A DNA stretch of 50,471 nt from DASPLX01 sp035627375 (GTDB taxonomy: Bacteria > Pseudomonadota > Gammaproteobacteria > Burkholderiales > Burkholderiaceae_D), in NCBI GenBank assembly GCA_035627375.1, contig DASPLX010000068.1, forward strand, positions 1-50,471, given 5' to 3'. Every line of letters begins with the position of its first letter. Position 1 is the stretch's first letter. The position numbers and the translations under genes were made by a program. The notes under the pieces were generated by a model. That model ran no database searches and was not told the DNA's origin. It saw only the letters and a list, made by a program, of their open reading frames with translations. Below are positions 27,389 to 35,077 of the stretch, in pieces.

Positions 27389-28387
27389 ATGACCATCCAA
27401 CCACGCATCGCGGGTATCGTCGTTTCCGGCCTGATTTCTTGCTGGATGCCGGCATCCCATGCGGCGCAGACCACCGAGTTTTCCGCTCTCTCCAAGGCAA
27501 AGAAGTTCGCCGAGATGGAGCGCGCCGCCAATGTCCGGCCGGCCGCCGATCCCGACAATGCCGAGGCGCTGGCCGCGAAGGTCGAGGCGATGCTCGCCGA
27601 GGATGGCAATATCCGCGTCGACGAAGCCGTCAAGCTGGCCGAACGATGCATCGCCGCCAATCCCAGGCACTCCGGATGCCATGAATCCCTCGGCAACGCG
27701 CTGGGCACCAAGGCGCTCAACAGCGGCATCCTGTCGGCGCTCGGTTATGCCGGAAAGATCCGGGATGCCTTTCGCCATGCCGTCGATCTCGATCCCAGGA
27801 ATGTGCAGGCGCGCTTCTCCCTGCTGCAGTTCTACCTGACCGCGCCAAGCATCGCCGGCGGCGGCGCCGGCAAGGCCAAGACCTTCGCCGAAGAGACCAT
27901 GAAGACGGATCCGGAAGCCGGCAAGTTGATGCTGGCCGCCATCGCGTCGAAGGAAGGCCAGCTCGCCAAGGCCGAGGTGGAAGCGCTGCAAGTCAACGGC
28001 GCGCGGTCCGACGCGCTGGCCGACCGGCAGCGCGACACCTTGTGGACCATTGGCATGGCCTACGTCGGCCAAAGGAAATTTTCCGACGGGGAGCGGATAT
28101 TCCGCGAAGTCCAGAAACGCTTCCCGGGAAGCGGCCTGGGCACCTACGGGCTGGCGCGTTCGCTGCAGGAGCAGGGAAGGAATCTCGAAGCGATCCCGCT
28201 GTTCGAGAAAGCCCTGGCCGCCGAACCGCATGCATTCATCTTCTACCGCATGGGCAAATCCCTGCAAACCAGCGGTGACAAGACCAGGGCGATCGCCGCC
28301 TATGAAAAGGCGCTTTCGTTCAAGCCGATCCTGGCGGAAGCACAGAGAAGCGATGCGGAAGACCAGATCAAGACGTTGAAACGTTAA
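27389..28387 (+). CDS. Exported TPR-repeat protein heading the biosynthetic operon
   Basis: The 332-residue precursor starts MTIQPRIAGIVVSGL and has a signal peptide ending near PASHAAQ (residue 27), so the protein acts in the periplasm. The mature part consists of tetratricopeptide repeats. Clear units are ADPDNAEALAAKVEAMLAED, DAFRHAVDLDPRNVQARFSL, GTYGLARSLQEQGRNLEAIP and the canonical last repeats ending MGKSLQTSGDKTRAIAAYEK. TPRs are protein-interaction scaffolds; no enzyme domain is present. It lies 31 bp before the diiron oxidase gene, with Shine-Dalgarno AAAGGAG, so it is transcribed with it. A periplasmic scaffold in front of cytoplasmic biosynthetic genes is odd. Function unknown. 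Confidence 0.8.
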   Translation: MTIQPRIAGIVVSGLISCWMPASHAAQTTEFSALSKAKKFAEMERAANVRPAADPDNAEALAAKVEAMLAEDGNIRVDEAVKLAERCIAANPRHSGCHESLGNALGTKALNSGILSALGYAGKIRDAFRHAVDLDPRNVQARFSLLQFYLTAPSIAGGGAGKAKTFAEETMKTDPEAGKLMLAAIASKEGQLAKAEVEALQVNGARSDALADRQRDTLWTIGMAYVGQRKFSDGERIFREVQKRFPGSGLGTYGLARSLQEQGRNLEAIPLFEKALAAEPHAFIFYRMGKSLQTSGDKTRAIAAYEKALSFKPILAEAQRSDAEDQIKTLKR

Positions 28388-28418
28388 TCAATCGCAGGTT
28401 AGCCAAAGGAGTGAACTC

Positions 28419-29174
28419 ATGTTGATGGAAAAAGAAGCCTTCGCAATCAAGCTGCGCCAGACGCTCGAGGAGCAACTGACCCTGGATCATCCGATTTTCA
28501 AGGAGTTGTTCACGGCGGAGAAGAACTGGCCGCTGCTGAAAATGATCACGCTGGAAGGCTATCAGATCACGAAGTACTTCCTCGAGTACATCGAGAACCT
28601 GTTCTTCCGCTGTCCGCTGCCGGATCACAAGCGCCGCCTCCTCTATAACCTGTTCGAGGAAGAGACCGGCCGCATTTCCAAGACCAAGAACCATGTGCAG
28701 CTGATGGAAGACTTCATCCGGGCGCAGGGCATTTCGGACGAGGAGCGCGATGCCTACCGTCCGTCTCCGCAAACGCAGGAATTGATCGATTACCGCCTGA
28801 ACGCCTGCAAGGGAGCGGACACCTATCATATCGGCGCCGCCGCCGTCATGATCGCCAGCGAAGGCCAGAGCCTGGAAACCAAGGCCGGCGAAGCGCGCCA
28901 TTCCCTGCTGGCGAAGGTCTACGGCCTGACCGAGCAAGACACCCTGTTCTTCTCGGTGCACCAGAAGGAAGACGTCGGCCACGTGCGCGAAGGCATCCTG
29001 CTGGTGAGCGATATCTGCACCACCGAGAAGATGCAGCAGGAGGCGCTGTTCGCGGTCAAGCATACCTGCCAGCTGTTCTGGGGCATGTATGAAAGCGTCG
29101 CCCAGAAATACTGGGCGATGAAGGGCAAGAACGGCGCGTCCGCGCCGTTGGAGCAAGCCGCCGCCGCGGCCTGA
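28419..29174 (+). CDS. Haem-oxygenase-like diiron oxidase (HDO; TenA/PqqC superfamily)
   Basis: The 251-residue cytoplasmic protein is all-helical and carries the six-ligand pattern of haem-oxygenase-like diiron oxidases: Glu81 or Glu82 (FEEETG) with His92 (KNHVQL), Glu148 (ASEGQS), and the HxxxDxxH motif with His181, Asp185 and His188 (SVHQKEDVGHV). Characterised members do N-oxygenation (SznF), oxidative C-C cleavage (BesC) or fatty-acid decarboxylation to alkenes (UndA). Which reaction occurs here cannot be read from sequence. It is followed after 12 bp by an AMP-dependent ligase and then an ACP, so a carrier-bound acyl or aminoacyl substrate is plausible. The ATG at 28419 has GGAG 7 bp upstream. 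Confidence 0.82.
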   Translation: MLMEKEAFAIKLRQTLEEQLTLDHPIFKELFTAEKNWPLLKMITLEGYQITKYFLEYIENLFFRCPLPDHKRRLLYNLFEEETGRISKTKNHVQLMEDFIRAQGISDEERDAYRPSPQTQELIDYRLNACKGADTYHIGAAAVMIASEGQSLETKAGEARHSLLAKVYGLTEQDTLFFSVHQKEDVGHVREGILLVSDICTTEKMQQEALFAVKHTCQLFWGMYESVAQKYWAMKGKNGASAPLEQAAAAA

Positions 29175-29186
29175 CAAGGAGCGGCC

Positions 29187-30749
29187 ATGCATCTGTCGGA
29201 CATCCTGGAACGCCTGCAGGGAAAGAGCGCGCGCCTGACCTTCGTTTCCGAGAAGGGCGAGGAAACGGTGCGCAGCCTCGACGACCTGTTCCGCGACACG
29301 AATGCCCTCGTGGCCCAATTGAAGCAGATCGGCGCCGCGCCCGGCGGCCGGATAGGCATCCTGGCGCCGAACAGCTATCACTGGATGGTCTGGGATCTGG
29401 CGATCATGGCGCTCGATTGCGTGTCGGTCGCGCTGCCGCAAGAGCCGCCGGCGGAAGCGGTGGAATCGATCGCCGACCGCCGCGGCTTGCAGCTGCTCGC
29501 GGTCGATCCGTCCCTGGTCCCGGCCGGCGCCATGGACAACCCCTGGGTGCTCGATTACAAGGCGCCCGCCTTCGCCGGCAAGGGAGTGCTGCATCAGGGA
29601 CCGATCAGCCATGCGCCGGGCACCCATTCCCTGGTCTTCAGCTCCGGCACGACCGGCAAGACCAAGGGCTTGATCATCAGCGCGCCGGGCACCGAGAACC
29701 TGCTGAACCTGTACGGCGACGCCTTCGGCACGCCGTCCGACGACCGGCTGCTCACCTTCCTGCCGTTCGCCAACTACCAGCAGCGGATGGCCTATTACTT
29801 CTGCCTCTATCACGGCATGGAATTCGTCTACGTGCCGTTCACCAGGATGTTCGCGGGGCTGAAGAAATACCAGCCGAGCTACATCATCGCGCCGCCGATC
29901 TTCTACGAATCGCTGCAGAACATGGCCCAGGCCGGAGCCGCTCCGGCGGCTGCCCCTGCTGCCGCGAACGACGGCGCCGATTCCGGCATCTCGGCGCGGC
30001 TCGCCGCCCTGCTGGGCGGGAACATCCGCTACCTGATCACCGGCATGGCGCCGATCAAGCTGCAGACCCTGGAATTCTTCTGGCGGCATGGCGTCAAGCT
30101 ATATGAAGCCTTCGGCATCACCGAAGCCGGCATGGTGGCCTGGAACAAGCCGGGCCGAATGAAAGTCGGCACCGTCGGCCAGCCCGCCGAAGCCGGCAGC
30201 GTCACCCTGAGCGAAGAAGGCGAAGTCATCGTCACGCGCAAGGCCTTGCTTTCGCTCGGCTATTTCGAAGCCTCGGAAGAAGACTCGCGCAACACCTTCG
30301 TCGGCCCGAACTCGGTCGCCACGGGCGACATCGCCGAGTTCGACGAGGGAGGTTTCCTCACCATCGTCGGCAGGAAAAAAGACGCCATCATCACCAAGGC
30401 CGGCGAGAAATTCCATCCCGAGCCGATCGAATCGCAGATCCAAGCCATCCCGGGCGTGACCGTCGCCGTGGTGATGGGCGGCGACAGCCTGCCCGGCATC
30501 ACCGCCATCGTCTCGACGCCGCACGCGGACAAGCCCGAAACGACAGCCGCGATGCGGGAACGGATCGCCGGAATCAACGAGACCCTGCCGGCATCCCAGC
30601 AGTTGAAGCGCGTCGAATTCACGACGCTCGAATTCAATGTCGAAAACAATTTCCGGACCAAGAATATGAAACTCAACCGCAAGGCCATCCAGAGCGCTTT
30701 TGTCCAGCACGGCATCTCCCTGGGCGTCGCCGCAGGAGGTTCGAAATGA
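29187..30749 (+). CDS. AMP-dependent acyl/aryl ligase (ANL superfamily)
   Basis: The 520-residue enzyme belongs to the adenylate-forming superfamily. It has the P-loop SSGTTGKTKG (152-161), the YEAFGITEAGMVAW acceptor segment, TGDIAEFDEGGFLTIVGRKKD at the hinge, and the C-terminal lysine-containing NMKLNRK near residue 495, which should complete adenylation. It would activate a carboxylic acid as acyl-AMP and pass it to the carrier protein encoded by the next gene, whose ATG overlaps its stop as ATGA. It is closer to acyl-CoA/acyl-ACP ligases than to NRPS A domains, so no amino-acid code is offered. An Ala-rich insertion (about 250-266, AGAAPAAAPAAANDGADS) is unusual. Confidence 0.88.
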   Translation: MHLSDILERLQGKSARLTFVSEKGEETVRSLDDLFRDTNALVAQLKQIGAAPGGRIGILAPNSYHWMVWDLAIMALDCVSVALPQEPPAEAVESIADRRGLQLLAVDPSLVPAGAMDNPWVLDYKAPAFAGKGVLHQGPISHAPGTHSLVFSSGTTGKTKGLIISAPGTENLLNLYGDAFGTPSDDRLLTFLPFANYQQRMAYYFCLYHGMEFVYVPFTRMFAGLKKYQPSYIIAPPIFYESLQNMAQAGAAPAAAPAAANDGADSGISARLAALLGGNIRYLITGMAPIKLQTLEFFWRHGVKLYEAFGITEAGMVAWNKPGRMKVGTVGQPAEAGSVTLSEEGEVIVTRKALLSLGYFEASEEDSRNTFVGPNSVATGDIAEFDEGGFLTIVGRKKDAIITKAGEKFHPEPIESQIQAIPGVTVAVVMGGDSLPGITAIVSTPHADKPETTAAMRERIAGINETLPASQQLKRVEFTTLEFNVENNFRTKNMKLNRKAIQSAFVQHGISLGVAAGGSK

Positions 30750-31024
30750 CGGCCGCCGCCACCCTGCTGCCGGATTTCATCCACCTGCTGAGCCAGGTCG
30801 TCTCGATCGACGTCGATCCTGCGTCGATCGGCGAGAAGACCGAGCTTGCCGGCGATCTCATGCTCGATTCGATTTCGCTGGTCTCGCTGGTTGCCCTGTG
30901 CGAGGAACGGTTCCGGATAGACCTGTCGGATCAGGTCGATTCGATCGCCAATATCCAGACGGTCGGCGATGCGCTCGCCTTGATCGCCGCGGCCGCGCCA
31001 GCCACGCCCAGCACGGTCCACTGA
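30746..31024 (+). CDS. Discrete acyl carrier protein
   Basis: The 92-residue protein has the four-helix carrier pattern with phosphopantetheine attachment Ser42 in DLMLDSISLVSLV. Acidic helix II (SLVALCEERFRIDL) and VGDALALI in helix IV are typical. An Ala/Pro-rich tail follows. Its start overlaps the ligase by 4 bp, so ligase and carrier form a matched pair. It is distinct from the three carrier domains inside the NRPS, and from a fatty-acid synthase ACP by its context. Confidence 0.9.
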   Translation: MTAAATLLPDFIHLLSQVVSIDVDPASIGEKTELAGDLMLDSISLVSLVALCEERFRIDLSDQVDSIANIQTVGDALALIAAAAPATPSTVH

Positions 31025-31070
31025 AACGGACGGCGCGCGGGACAGCCAGGTTTTCGAGGGGGATGGAACA

Positions 31071-31565
31071 GTGGGAACTCTCTACGACATGAGCAAGATC
31101 GCCCTATCATCCAAGGGACACGAACGCGAACAGCAACCCGCGCCGGCGGCGCAGGCGGCTCCCGCGCCGGCCTACCAGATCGCCATCAAGCCCGTGTCTT
31201 TCTTCCGGCAGTCGGAAGAGACCGATCTGACCAACGTGCACAAGCTGGTGACGGCCATGCTGGACACCGCGACATGGACCACGCCGATCCCGGTCACGAA
31301 GGACCACGGCATCGTCATGGACGGCAATCACCGCCTGCGCGCCGCCAAGCTGCTCGGCTTGCGTTACGTGCCCTGCATTCCCCTCGATTACCAGGATCCC
31401 CGGGTCTCTGTGCTGCACTGGACGACCAACGAGCCGTTCTGCATCGACACCATCTACCGCACGATCATGAGCAATGGCGTCTTCCAATACAAGACGACCA
31501 AGCACAGCTTCAGCCCGGCCCTGCCCACCACCGACATTCCGCTGCGCCTGCTGGCGACCGGCTAG
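31071..31565 (+). CDS. ParB/sulfiredoxin-fold protein, likely free L-serine kinase (SbnI/SerK-like)
   Basis: The protein (164 residues from GTG at 31071, which has GAGGGGGA well placed upstream; an ATG at 31089 is the alternative) starts with a charged Ala/Pro-rich leader. Its ParB-N/sulfiredoxin-like domain has IAIKPVSFFRQSEETD, DHGIVMDGNHRLRAAKLLGL and VPCIPLDY. The DGNHR motif (84-88) corresponds to the DGHHR-type motif of SerK and SbnI, which phosphorylate free serine to O-phospho-L-serine. An SbnA-like enzyme that would use O-phosphoserine is encoded in the same cluster, which strengthens the call. A DNA-binding ParB role is unlikely because the C-terminal HTH is absent. Confidence 0.72.
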   Translation: MGTLYDMSKIALSSKGHEREQQPAPAAQAAPAPAYQIAIKPVSFFRQSEETDLTNVHKLVTAMLDTATWTTPIPVTKDHGIVMDGNHRLRAAKLLGLRYVPCIPLDYQDPRVSVLHWTTNEPFCIDTIYRTIMSNGVFQYKTTKHSFSPALPTTDIPLRLLATG

Positions 31566-31930
31566 GCGCCGCGGTCCGCGGCGCGGCCGGCGCCGGCGCA
31601 ATCCGCGGTGATGCAATCGGCGGCGGCGCAATCGGACGCACCCGGATTGCCGCCGCAGCAGTTATCGGTCAAGAACGCCATCAACGCGTTCATGCGTTCG
31701 TAGTTCGCCGCGTAATAGACGAAACGGCCTTCCTGGCGCGAGGTCAGGAGATCCGCATGGGCCAATTCCTTGAGATGAAATGACAGCGAAGACGGCGGCA
31801 CGCCGATCTGCTCGCTGATCTTGCTCGCCGCCAAACCTTGCGGACCGACCTGTACCAACAGGCGAAAAACGGCAAGACGCGATTCCTGGGCGAGCGCGGC
31901 AAGCGCCGCAATGACGTTTTTGGTATTCAT
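31562..31930 (-). CDS. ArsR-family repressor with cysteine-rich tail
   Basis: The 122-residue protein has a typical ArsR winged helix: MNTKNVIAALAALAQESRLA, VFRLLVQVGPQGLAASKISE, PPSSLSFHLKELAHADLLTS, RFVYYAANYERMNALMAFL. A tail follows with Cys91, Cys92, Cys101, Cys106 and Cys111, suiting soft metals or arsenite. The usual helix-3 CxCxxC is absent, so sensing would rest on the tail. Start codons at 31951 and 31939 are alternatives. The stop shares the palindromic CTAG (31562-31565) with the stop of the converging serine-kinase gene. The gene is divergent from an FAD oxidoreductase, probably its target. Confidence 0.87.
   Translation of the reverse strand: MNTKNVIAALAALAQESRLAVFRLLVQVGPQGLAASKISEQIGVPPSSLSFHLKELAHADLLTSRQEGRFVYYAANYERMNALMAFLTDNCCGGNPGASDCAAADCITADCAGAGRAADRGA
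31566..31584. repeat. Perfect hairpin just after the serine-kinase stop
   Basis: GCGCCGCGG and CCGCGGCGC (31566-31574, 31576-31584) are perfect complements around one base, directly after the TAG at 31563. It lies inside the 3' end of the arsR coding region and lacks a T tract. It may pause or end transcription from the left. Confidence 0.4.
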
Positions 31931-31939
31931 GGCACTCAT

Positions 31940-32137
31940 TCTACGACACATTACGATAATTCGACAATTTTAAAAATATAGAATAAACTATCCGCAGGCT
32001 TGGACGATGACTGCAAATCCGTTGCAACATCGACAAGAAACAGGCGGCGAAGCCGGATAGTCGTTTTCCGAACCGTTTTCCGAGCCGATTTCCTTACGCT
32101 TGAATTCGCCATTTCACGAATATCCAAGGAGAAAAAC
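31940..32137. promoter_or_regulatory. Divergent promoter/operator region of arsR and the FAD oxidoreductase
   Basis: This gap of about 200 bp has an AT-rich core (31950-31990). An imperfect palindrome ATTaCGAtaatTCGacAAT lies just upstream of the arsR start (near 31950-31968), a plausible ArsR operator. An AAGGAG Shine-Dalgarno precedes the oxidoreductase ATG. Confidence 0.4.
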
Positions 32138-33607
32138 ATGCATCTCACCGTCACATCTCTCCCGATTGCCATTCTCGGCGCCGGACCGGTCGGCCTTGCG
32201 GCCGCCGCCCATCTGATCCAGCGCGGCCTCACCCCGCTGATTCTCGAAGCCGGCGAATCGGTCGCATCCAACCTGGCCACCTACCGCCACGTTCGCCTGT
32301 TCTCGCCCTGGGAATACAACATCGACCACGCGGCGCGCGCATTGCTGGACAAGGCAGGCTGGAAGGCGCCGGATCCGGCCGCGCTGCCGAGCGCCGGCGA
32401 AATCATCGACGAGTACCTGCAACCCTTGGCCGACCTGCCGGAAATCGCCTCGGCGCTGCGCTTCGCGCATCGCGTCACTCGCATCACGCGCCAGGGATAC
32501 GACAAGGTCAAGACGGCCGGGCGCGATCTGGCGCCATTCGTCATCCGCGCCGAAACGCCCGCCGGCGAACAGGAATTCCTGGCGCGCGCCGTCATCGACG
32601 CGACCGGCACCTGGTCGCAACCGAACCCGCTGGGCGCCGACGGCTTGCCGGCATTGGGTGAAAGCCAGTTCGCCGGACGCATCGCCTATGGCATGCCCGA
32701 TATCCTCGGCACACAACGTGCCCGCTATGCCGGCAAGCGCGTACTGGTGGTGGGTGCCGGTCATTCGGCGGCCGGCAACCTGCTGGCGTTGTCGACATTG
32801 GCCGCGGAATCTGCGGGCACGCAAGTCGTGTGGGCGGTGCGCGGGAACAACCTGGCCAGGCTGTTCGGCGGAGGCGATGCCGACCAGTTGCCGGCGCGCG
32901 GCTTGCTCGGCACGCGCCTGAAGCAACTCCAGCAATCCGGCCGCCTGGAATTGCATCGCGATTTCCGTATCCACGCGTTGCGCGCCCACGGCGAGCGCAT
33001 CGATGTATTCGGCGAACCGGTCGCCGGCCGCACGCCGGTCATCGAAGGCATCGACGAAGTCGTGGTCGCCGCCGGCGCGCGTCCGGATCTGGAAATATCG
33101 CGCGAGTTGCGTGTGCGGCTCGATCCCTGGCTCGAAAGCACCGACGCCCTGGCGCCGTTGATCGATCCGAACCTGCATAGCTGCGGTACCGTACGCCCGC
33201 ACGGCCATCGCGAACTCGCGCATCCGGAAGCCGGTTATTACGCGGTCGGCGCCAAGAGCTACGGCCGGGCGCCGAACTTCCTGATGGCGACCGGCTACGA
33301 GCAGGTGCGCTCGATCGCCGCGGCGCTGGCCGGCGACATGGCGGCCGCGGACGATGTCCGGCTCGTGCTGCCGGAAACCGGCGTATGCAGCACCCGCCCG
33401 CTCACGGGTGCCGCGAGCGAGGGCGGAGCGTGCTGCGGAGCGCCGGCGCCGAAAGCGGCCCGTGTCGCCCCGGCAGCCGTCGCCCCGGTAGCCGTCGCGG
33501 CGGCAGCCGGCTGCTGCGGCGGCCCGGCGCCGCGCGACGCCGATGCGTGCTGCGTGCTGGATGCCGAGGAAAAATCCAAGGGCGCGTCCGGCTGCGGTTG
33601 CGGCTAA
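32138..33607 (+). CDS. FAD-dependent oxidoreductase with cysteine-rich C-terminal tail (ars-linked type)
   Basis: The 489-residue flavoprotein has an N-terminal FAD-binding GAGPVGLAAA (about 11-20), a second dinucleotide site VLVVGAGHSAAGN near the middle, and VIDATGTWSQPNP, the pattern of class-B-like flavin monooxygenases and ArsO-type proteins. The last 85 residues are Ala/Pro-rich with nine cysteines, mostly in pairs (GGACCGAP, AGCCGGP, DACCVLD, GCGCG). Similar flavoproteins often sit beside arsR genes in beta-proteobacteria. It may bind thiophilic metal, or act on an intermediate of the adjacent pathway. Function is not settled. Confidence 0.8.
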   Translation: MHLTVTSLPIAILGAGPVGLAAAAHLIQRGLTPLILEAGESVASNLATYRHVRLFSPWEYNIDHAARALLDKAGWKAPDPAALPSAGEIIDEYLQPLADLPEIASALRFAHRVTRITRQGYDKVKTAGRDLAPFVIRAETPAGEQEFLARAVIDATGTWSQPNPLGADGLPALGESQFAGRIAYGMPDILGTQRARYAGKRVLVVGAGHSAAGNLLALSTLAAESAGTQVVWAVRGNNLARLFGGGDADQLPARGLLGTRLKQLQQSGRLELHRDFRIHALRAHGERIDVFGEPVAGRTPVIEGIDEVVVAAGARPDLEISRELRVRLDPWLESTDALAPLIDPNLHSCGTVRPHGHRELAHPEAGYYAVGAKSYGRAPNFLMATGYEQVRSIAAALAGDMAAADDVRLVLPETGVCSTRPLTGAASEGGACCGAPAPKAARVAPAAVAPVAVAAAAGCCGGPAPRDADACCVLDAEEKSKGASGCGCG

Positions 33608-33808
33608 CCCGCATTGCGTGTTGTTACCGTGCCGGATCATGTCGACGTTCGGTCCGCGTGCCGTCCGTCGTCCTCCACGGCATGAGGCCTCGCTTCCAGG
33701 CCGGATTTACGGATTGCGCCGCCCGTCCCTGCGAGGCAGCGCAAGTCGCGGCGCGCCGCTCAGGGCGGCACTCCTGGGCGAGCGCCGTGACACGGCGATG
33801 CCAAGGCG

Positions 33809-35068
33809 TCAAGCCGCGACCGCCTCGCCCTTGAGTTCCTGCCGCTTGAAATAGCGGCGCGCCACCAGGATGGCGACGGCATGCATGGCGGCGCACGCGA
33901 AGAACACCGCGCCGATACGCCAGTCGCCCGCAGGAAGATGGCTGACCTTCATCATGATCGCATTGCCGACCAGCGGCATGACGATGATGCCGAGGCTGCC
34001 GACCGACTGCAGCGCCCCCATCAGCTCTCCCTGCTGGTTGGCGGGCGTCGCCTTGGAAATGATTCCTTGCAGCGCCGGACCGGCCGCGAATGCCAGCAGG
34101 TTGACGAGTGTGAAAGCGTAGATCATCCAGCCCTGGGTCGCCAGGCCGTACAGGATGTAGGCTAGGCCGCCCGACACCAGACCCAGGAAGACCAGCCGCA
34201 CTTCGCCGAAGCGCTTGATGAACAGGCCGAGCAGGCCGGCCTGCACCACCACGGTCGTGATGCCGACGCAGAACAGCGCCAGGCCGTTCTCGCGCGGCCC
34301 CCAGCCGAACCGGAAGTGCGTATACAAGACCCAGGTCGTCTGCAGCATGGTTTGCGCCAGCGTCACCAGCGCGAACACCGCCAGCGGGCTCAGGATGTCG
34401 GTGCGCCGCGCCAGCTTGAGCAGCGGCGCCAGCGGATTGGCGCGCGCCAGCGTGAATTCGGAACGCTGCTCCTTCGGCAGCGATTCCGGCACGAAGAAAT
34501 AGCCGTAGACGAAATTCGCCGCGCACAAGCCGGCCGCGACATAGAACGGAAGATGCAAATCCATGCCGCCCAGCCAGCCGCCGAGCACCGGACCGGCGAT
34601 GAAGCCGAGCCCGAACGCCGCGCCGATCTTGCCGAAGCTCTTGGCCCGGTCGTCCGGCGTCGACACGTCGGACGCATAGGCCGAGGCGACCGACATGCTG
34701 GCCGACGACAAGCCGCCGATCACGCGGCCGATGAAGAGGCAAGCCAGGTTCGGCGCCCAGGCGGTGCTCAGGAAATTCACGCCCATGCCGGCCATCGAAT
34801 AGAGCAGGACGGGACGGCGGCCGATGCGGTCGCTCAGCGCGCCCAGCACCGGCATGGCGAGGAATTGCATCAATCCGAACGTGCCGCCCATGATGCCGTA
34901 CCACAGCGCCTGCTGATCGCGGCTCTCGACATACTCGCCCAACAGGATGGGCAGCACCGGCAAGACCAGGCCGATGCCGAGCACATCAATGAACACGCAG
35001 ACGAGGAGGAAATTCAGCCTGCCGCTCGCGCCGGCAGCCCGCAGGGGGGCGTCACCAGAATTTTTCAT
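33809..35068 (-). CDS. TetA-like MFS exporter
   Basis: The 419-residue protein has 12 predicted membrane helices and hallmarks of the Tet/drug:H+ antiporter branch: FIDVLGIGLVLPVLPILLG in helix 1 and the loop 2-3 motif GALSDRIGRRPVLL. A motif-C-like GLGFIAGPVLGGWLGG is also seen. It is the last gene of a five-gene minus-strand operon, 9 bp after the amidohydrolase. The context favours export of the peptide product or self-protection; an arsenic-linked role with the neighbouring arsR is a weaker alternative. Confidence 0.88.
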   Translation of the reverse strand: MKNSGDAPLRAAGASGRLNFLLVCVFIDVLGIGLVLPVLPILLGEYVESRDQQALWYGIMGGTFGLMQFLAMPVLGALSDRIGRRPVLLYSMAGMGVNFLSTAWAPNLACLFIGRVIGGLSSASMSVASAYASDVSTPDDRAKSFGKIGAAFGLGFIAGPVLGGWLGGMDLHLPFYVAAGLCAANFVYGYFFVPESLPKEQRSEFTLARANPLAPLLKLARRTDILSPLAVFALVTLAQTMLQTTWVLYTHFRFGWGPRENGLALFCVGITTVVVQAGLLGLFIKRFGEVRLVFLGLVSGGLAYILYGLATQGWMIYAFTLVNLLAFAAGPALQGIISKATPANQQGELMGALQSVGSLGIIVMPLVGNAIMMKVSHLPAGDWRIGAVFFACAAMHAVAILVARRYFKRQELKGEAVAA

Positions 35069-35077
35069 GCATCCCGC

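Noticed and set aside
31071..31565. Chromosome-partitioning ParB
   Set aside because: The protein is short, lacks the HTH and dimerisation domains, has no parA neighbour, and carries the DGNHR motif of serine kinases.
33608..33808. Possible gene between the FAD oxidoreductase and the MFS exporter
   Set aside because: Frames in this 201-bp gap are Arg-rich shadows without Shine-Dalgarno or homology; I see no feature there.
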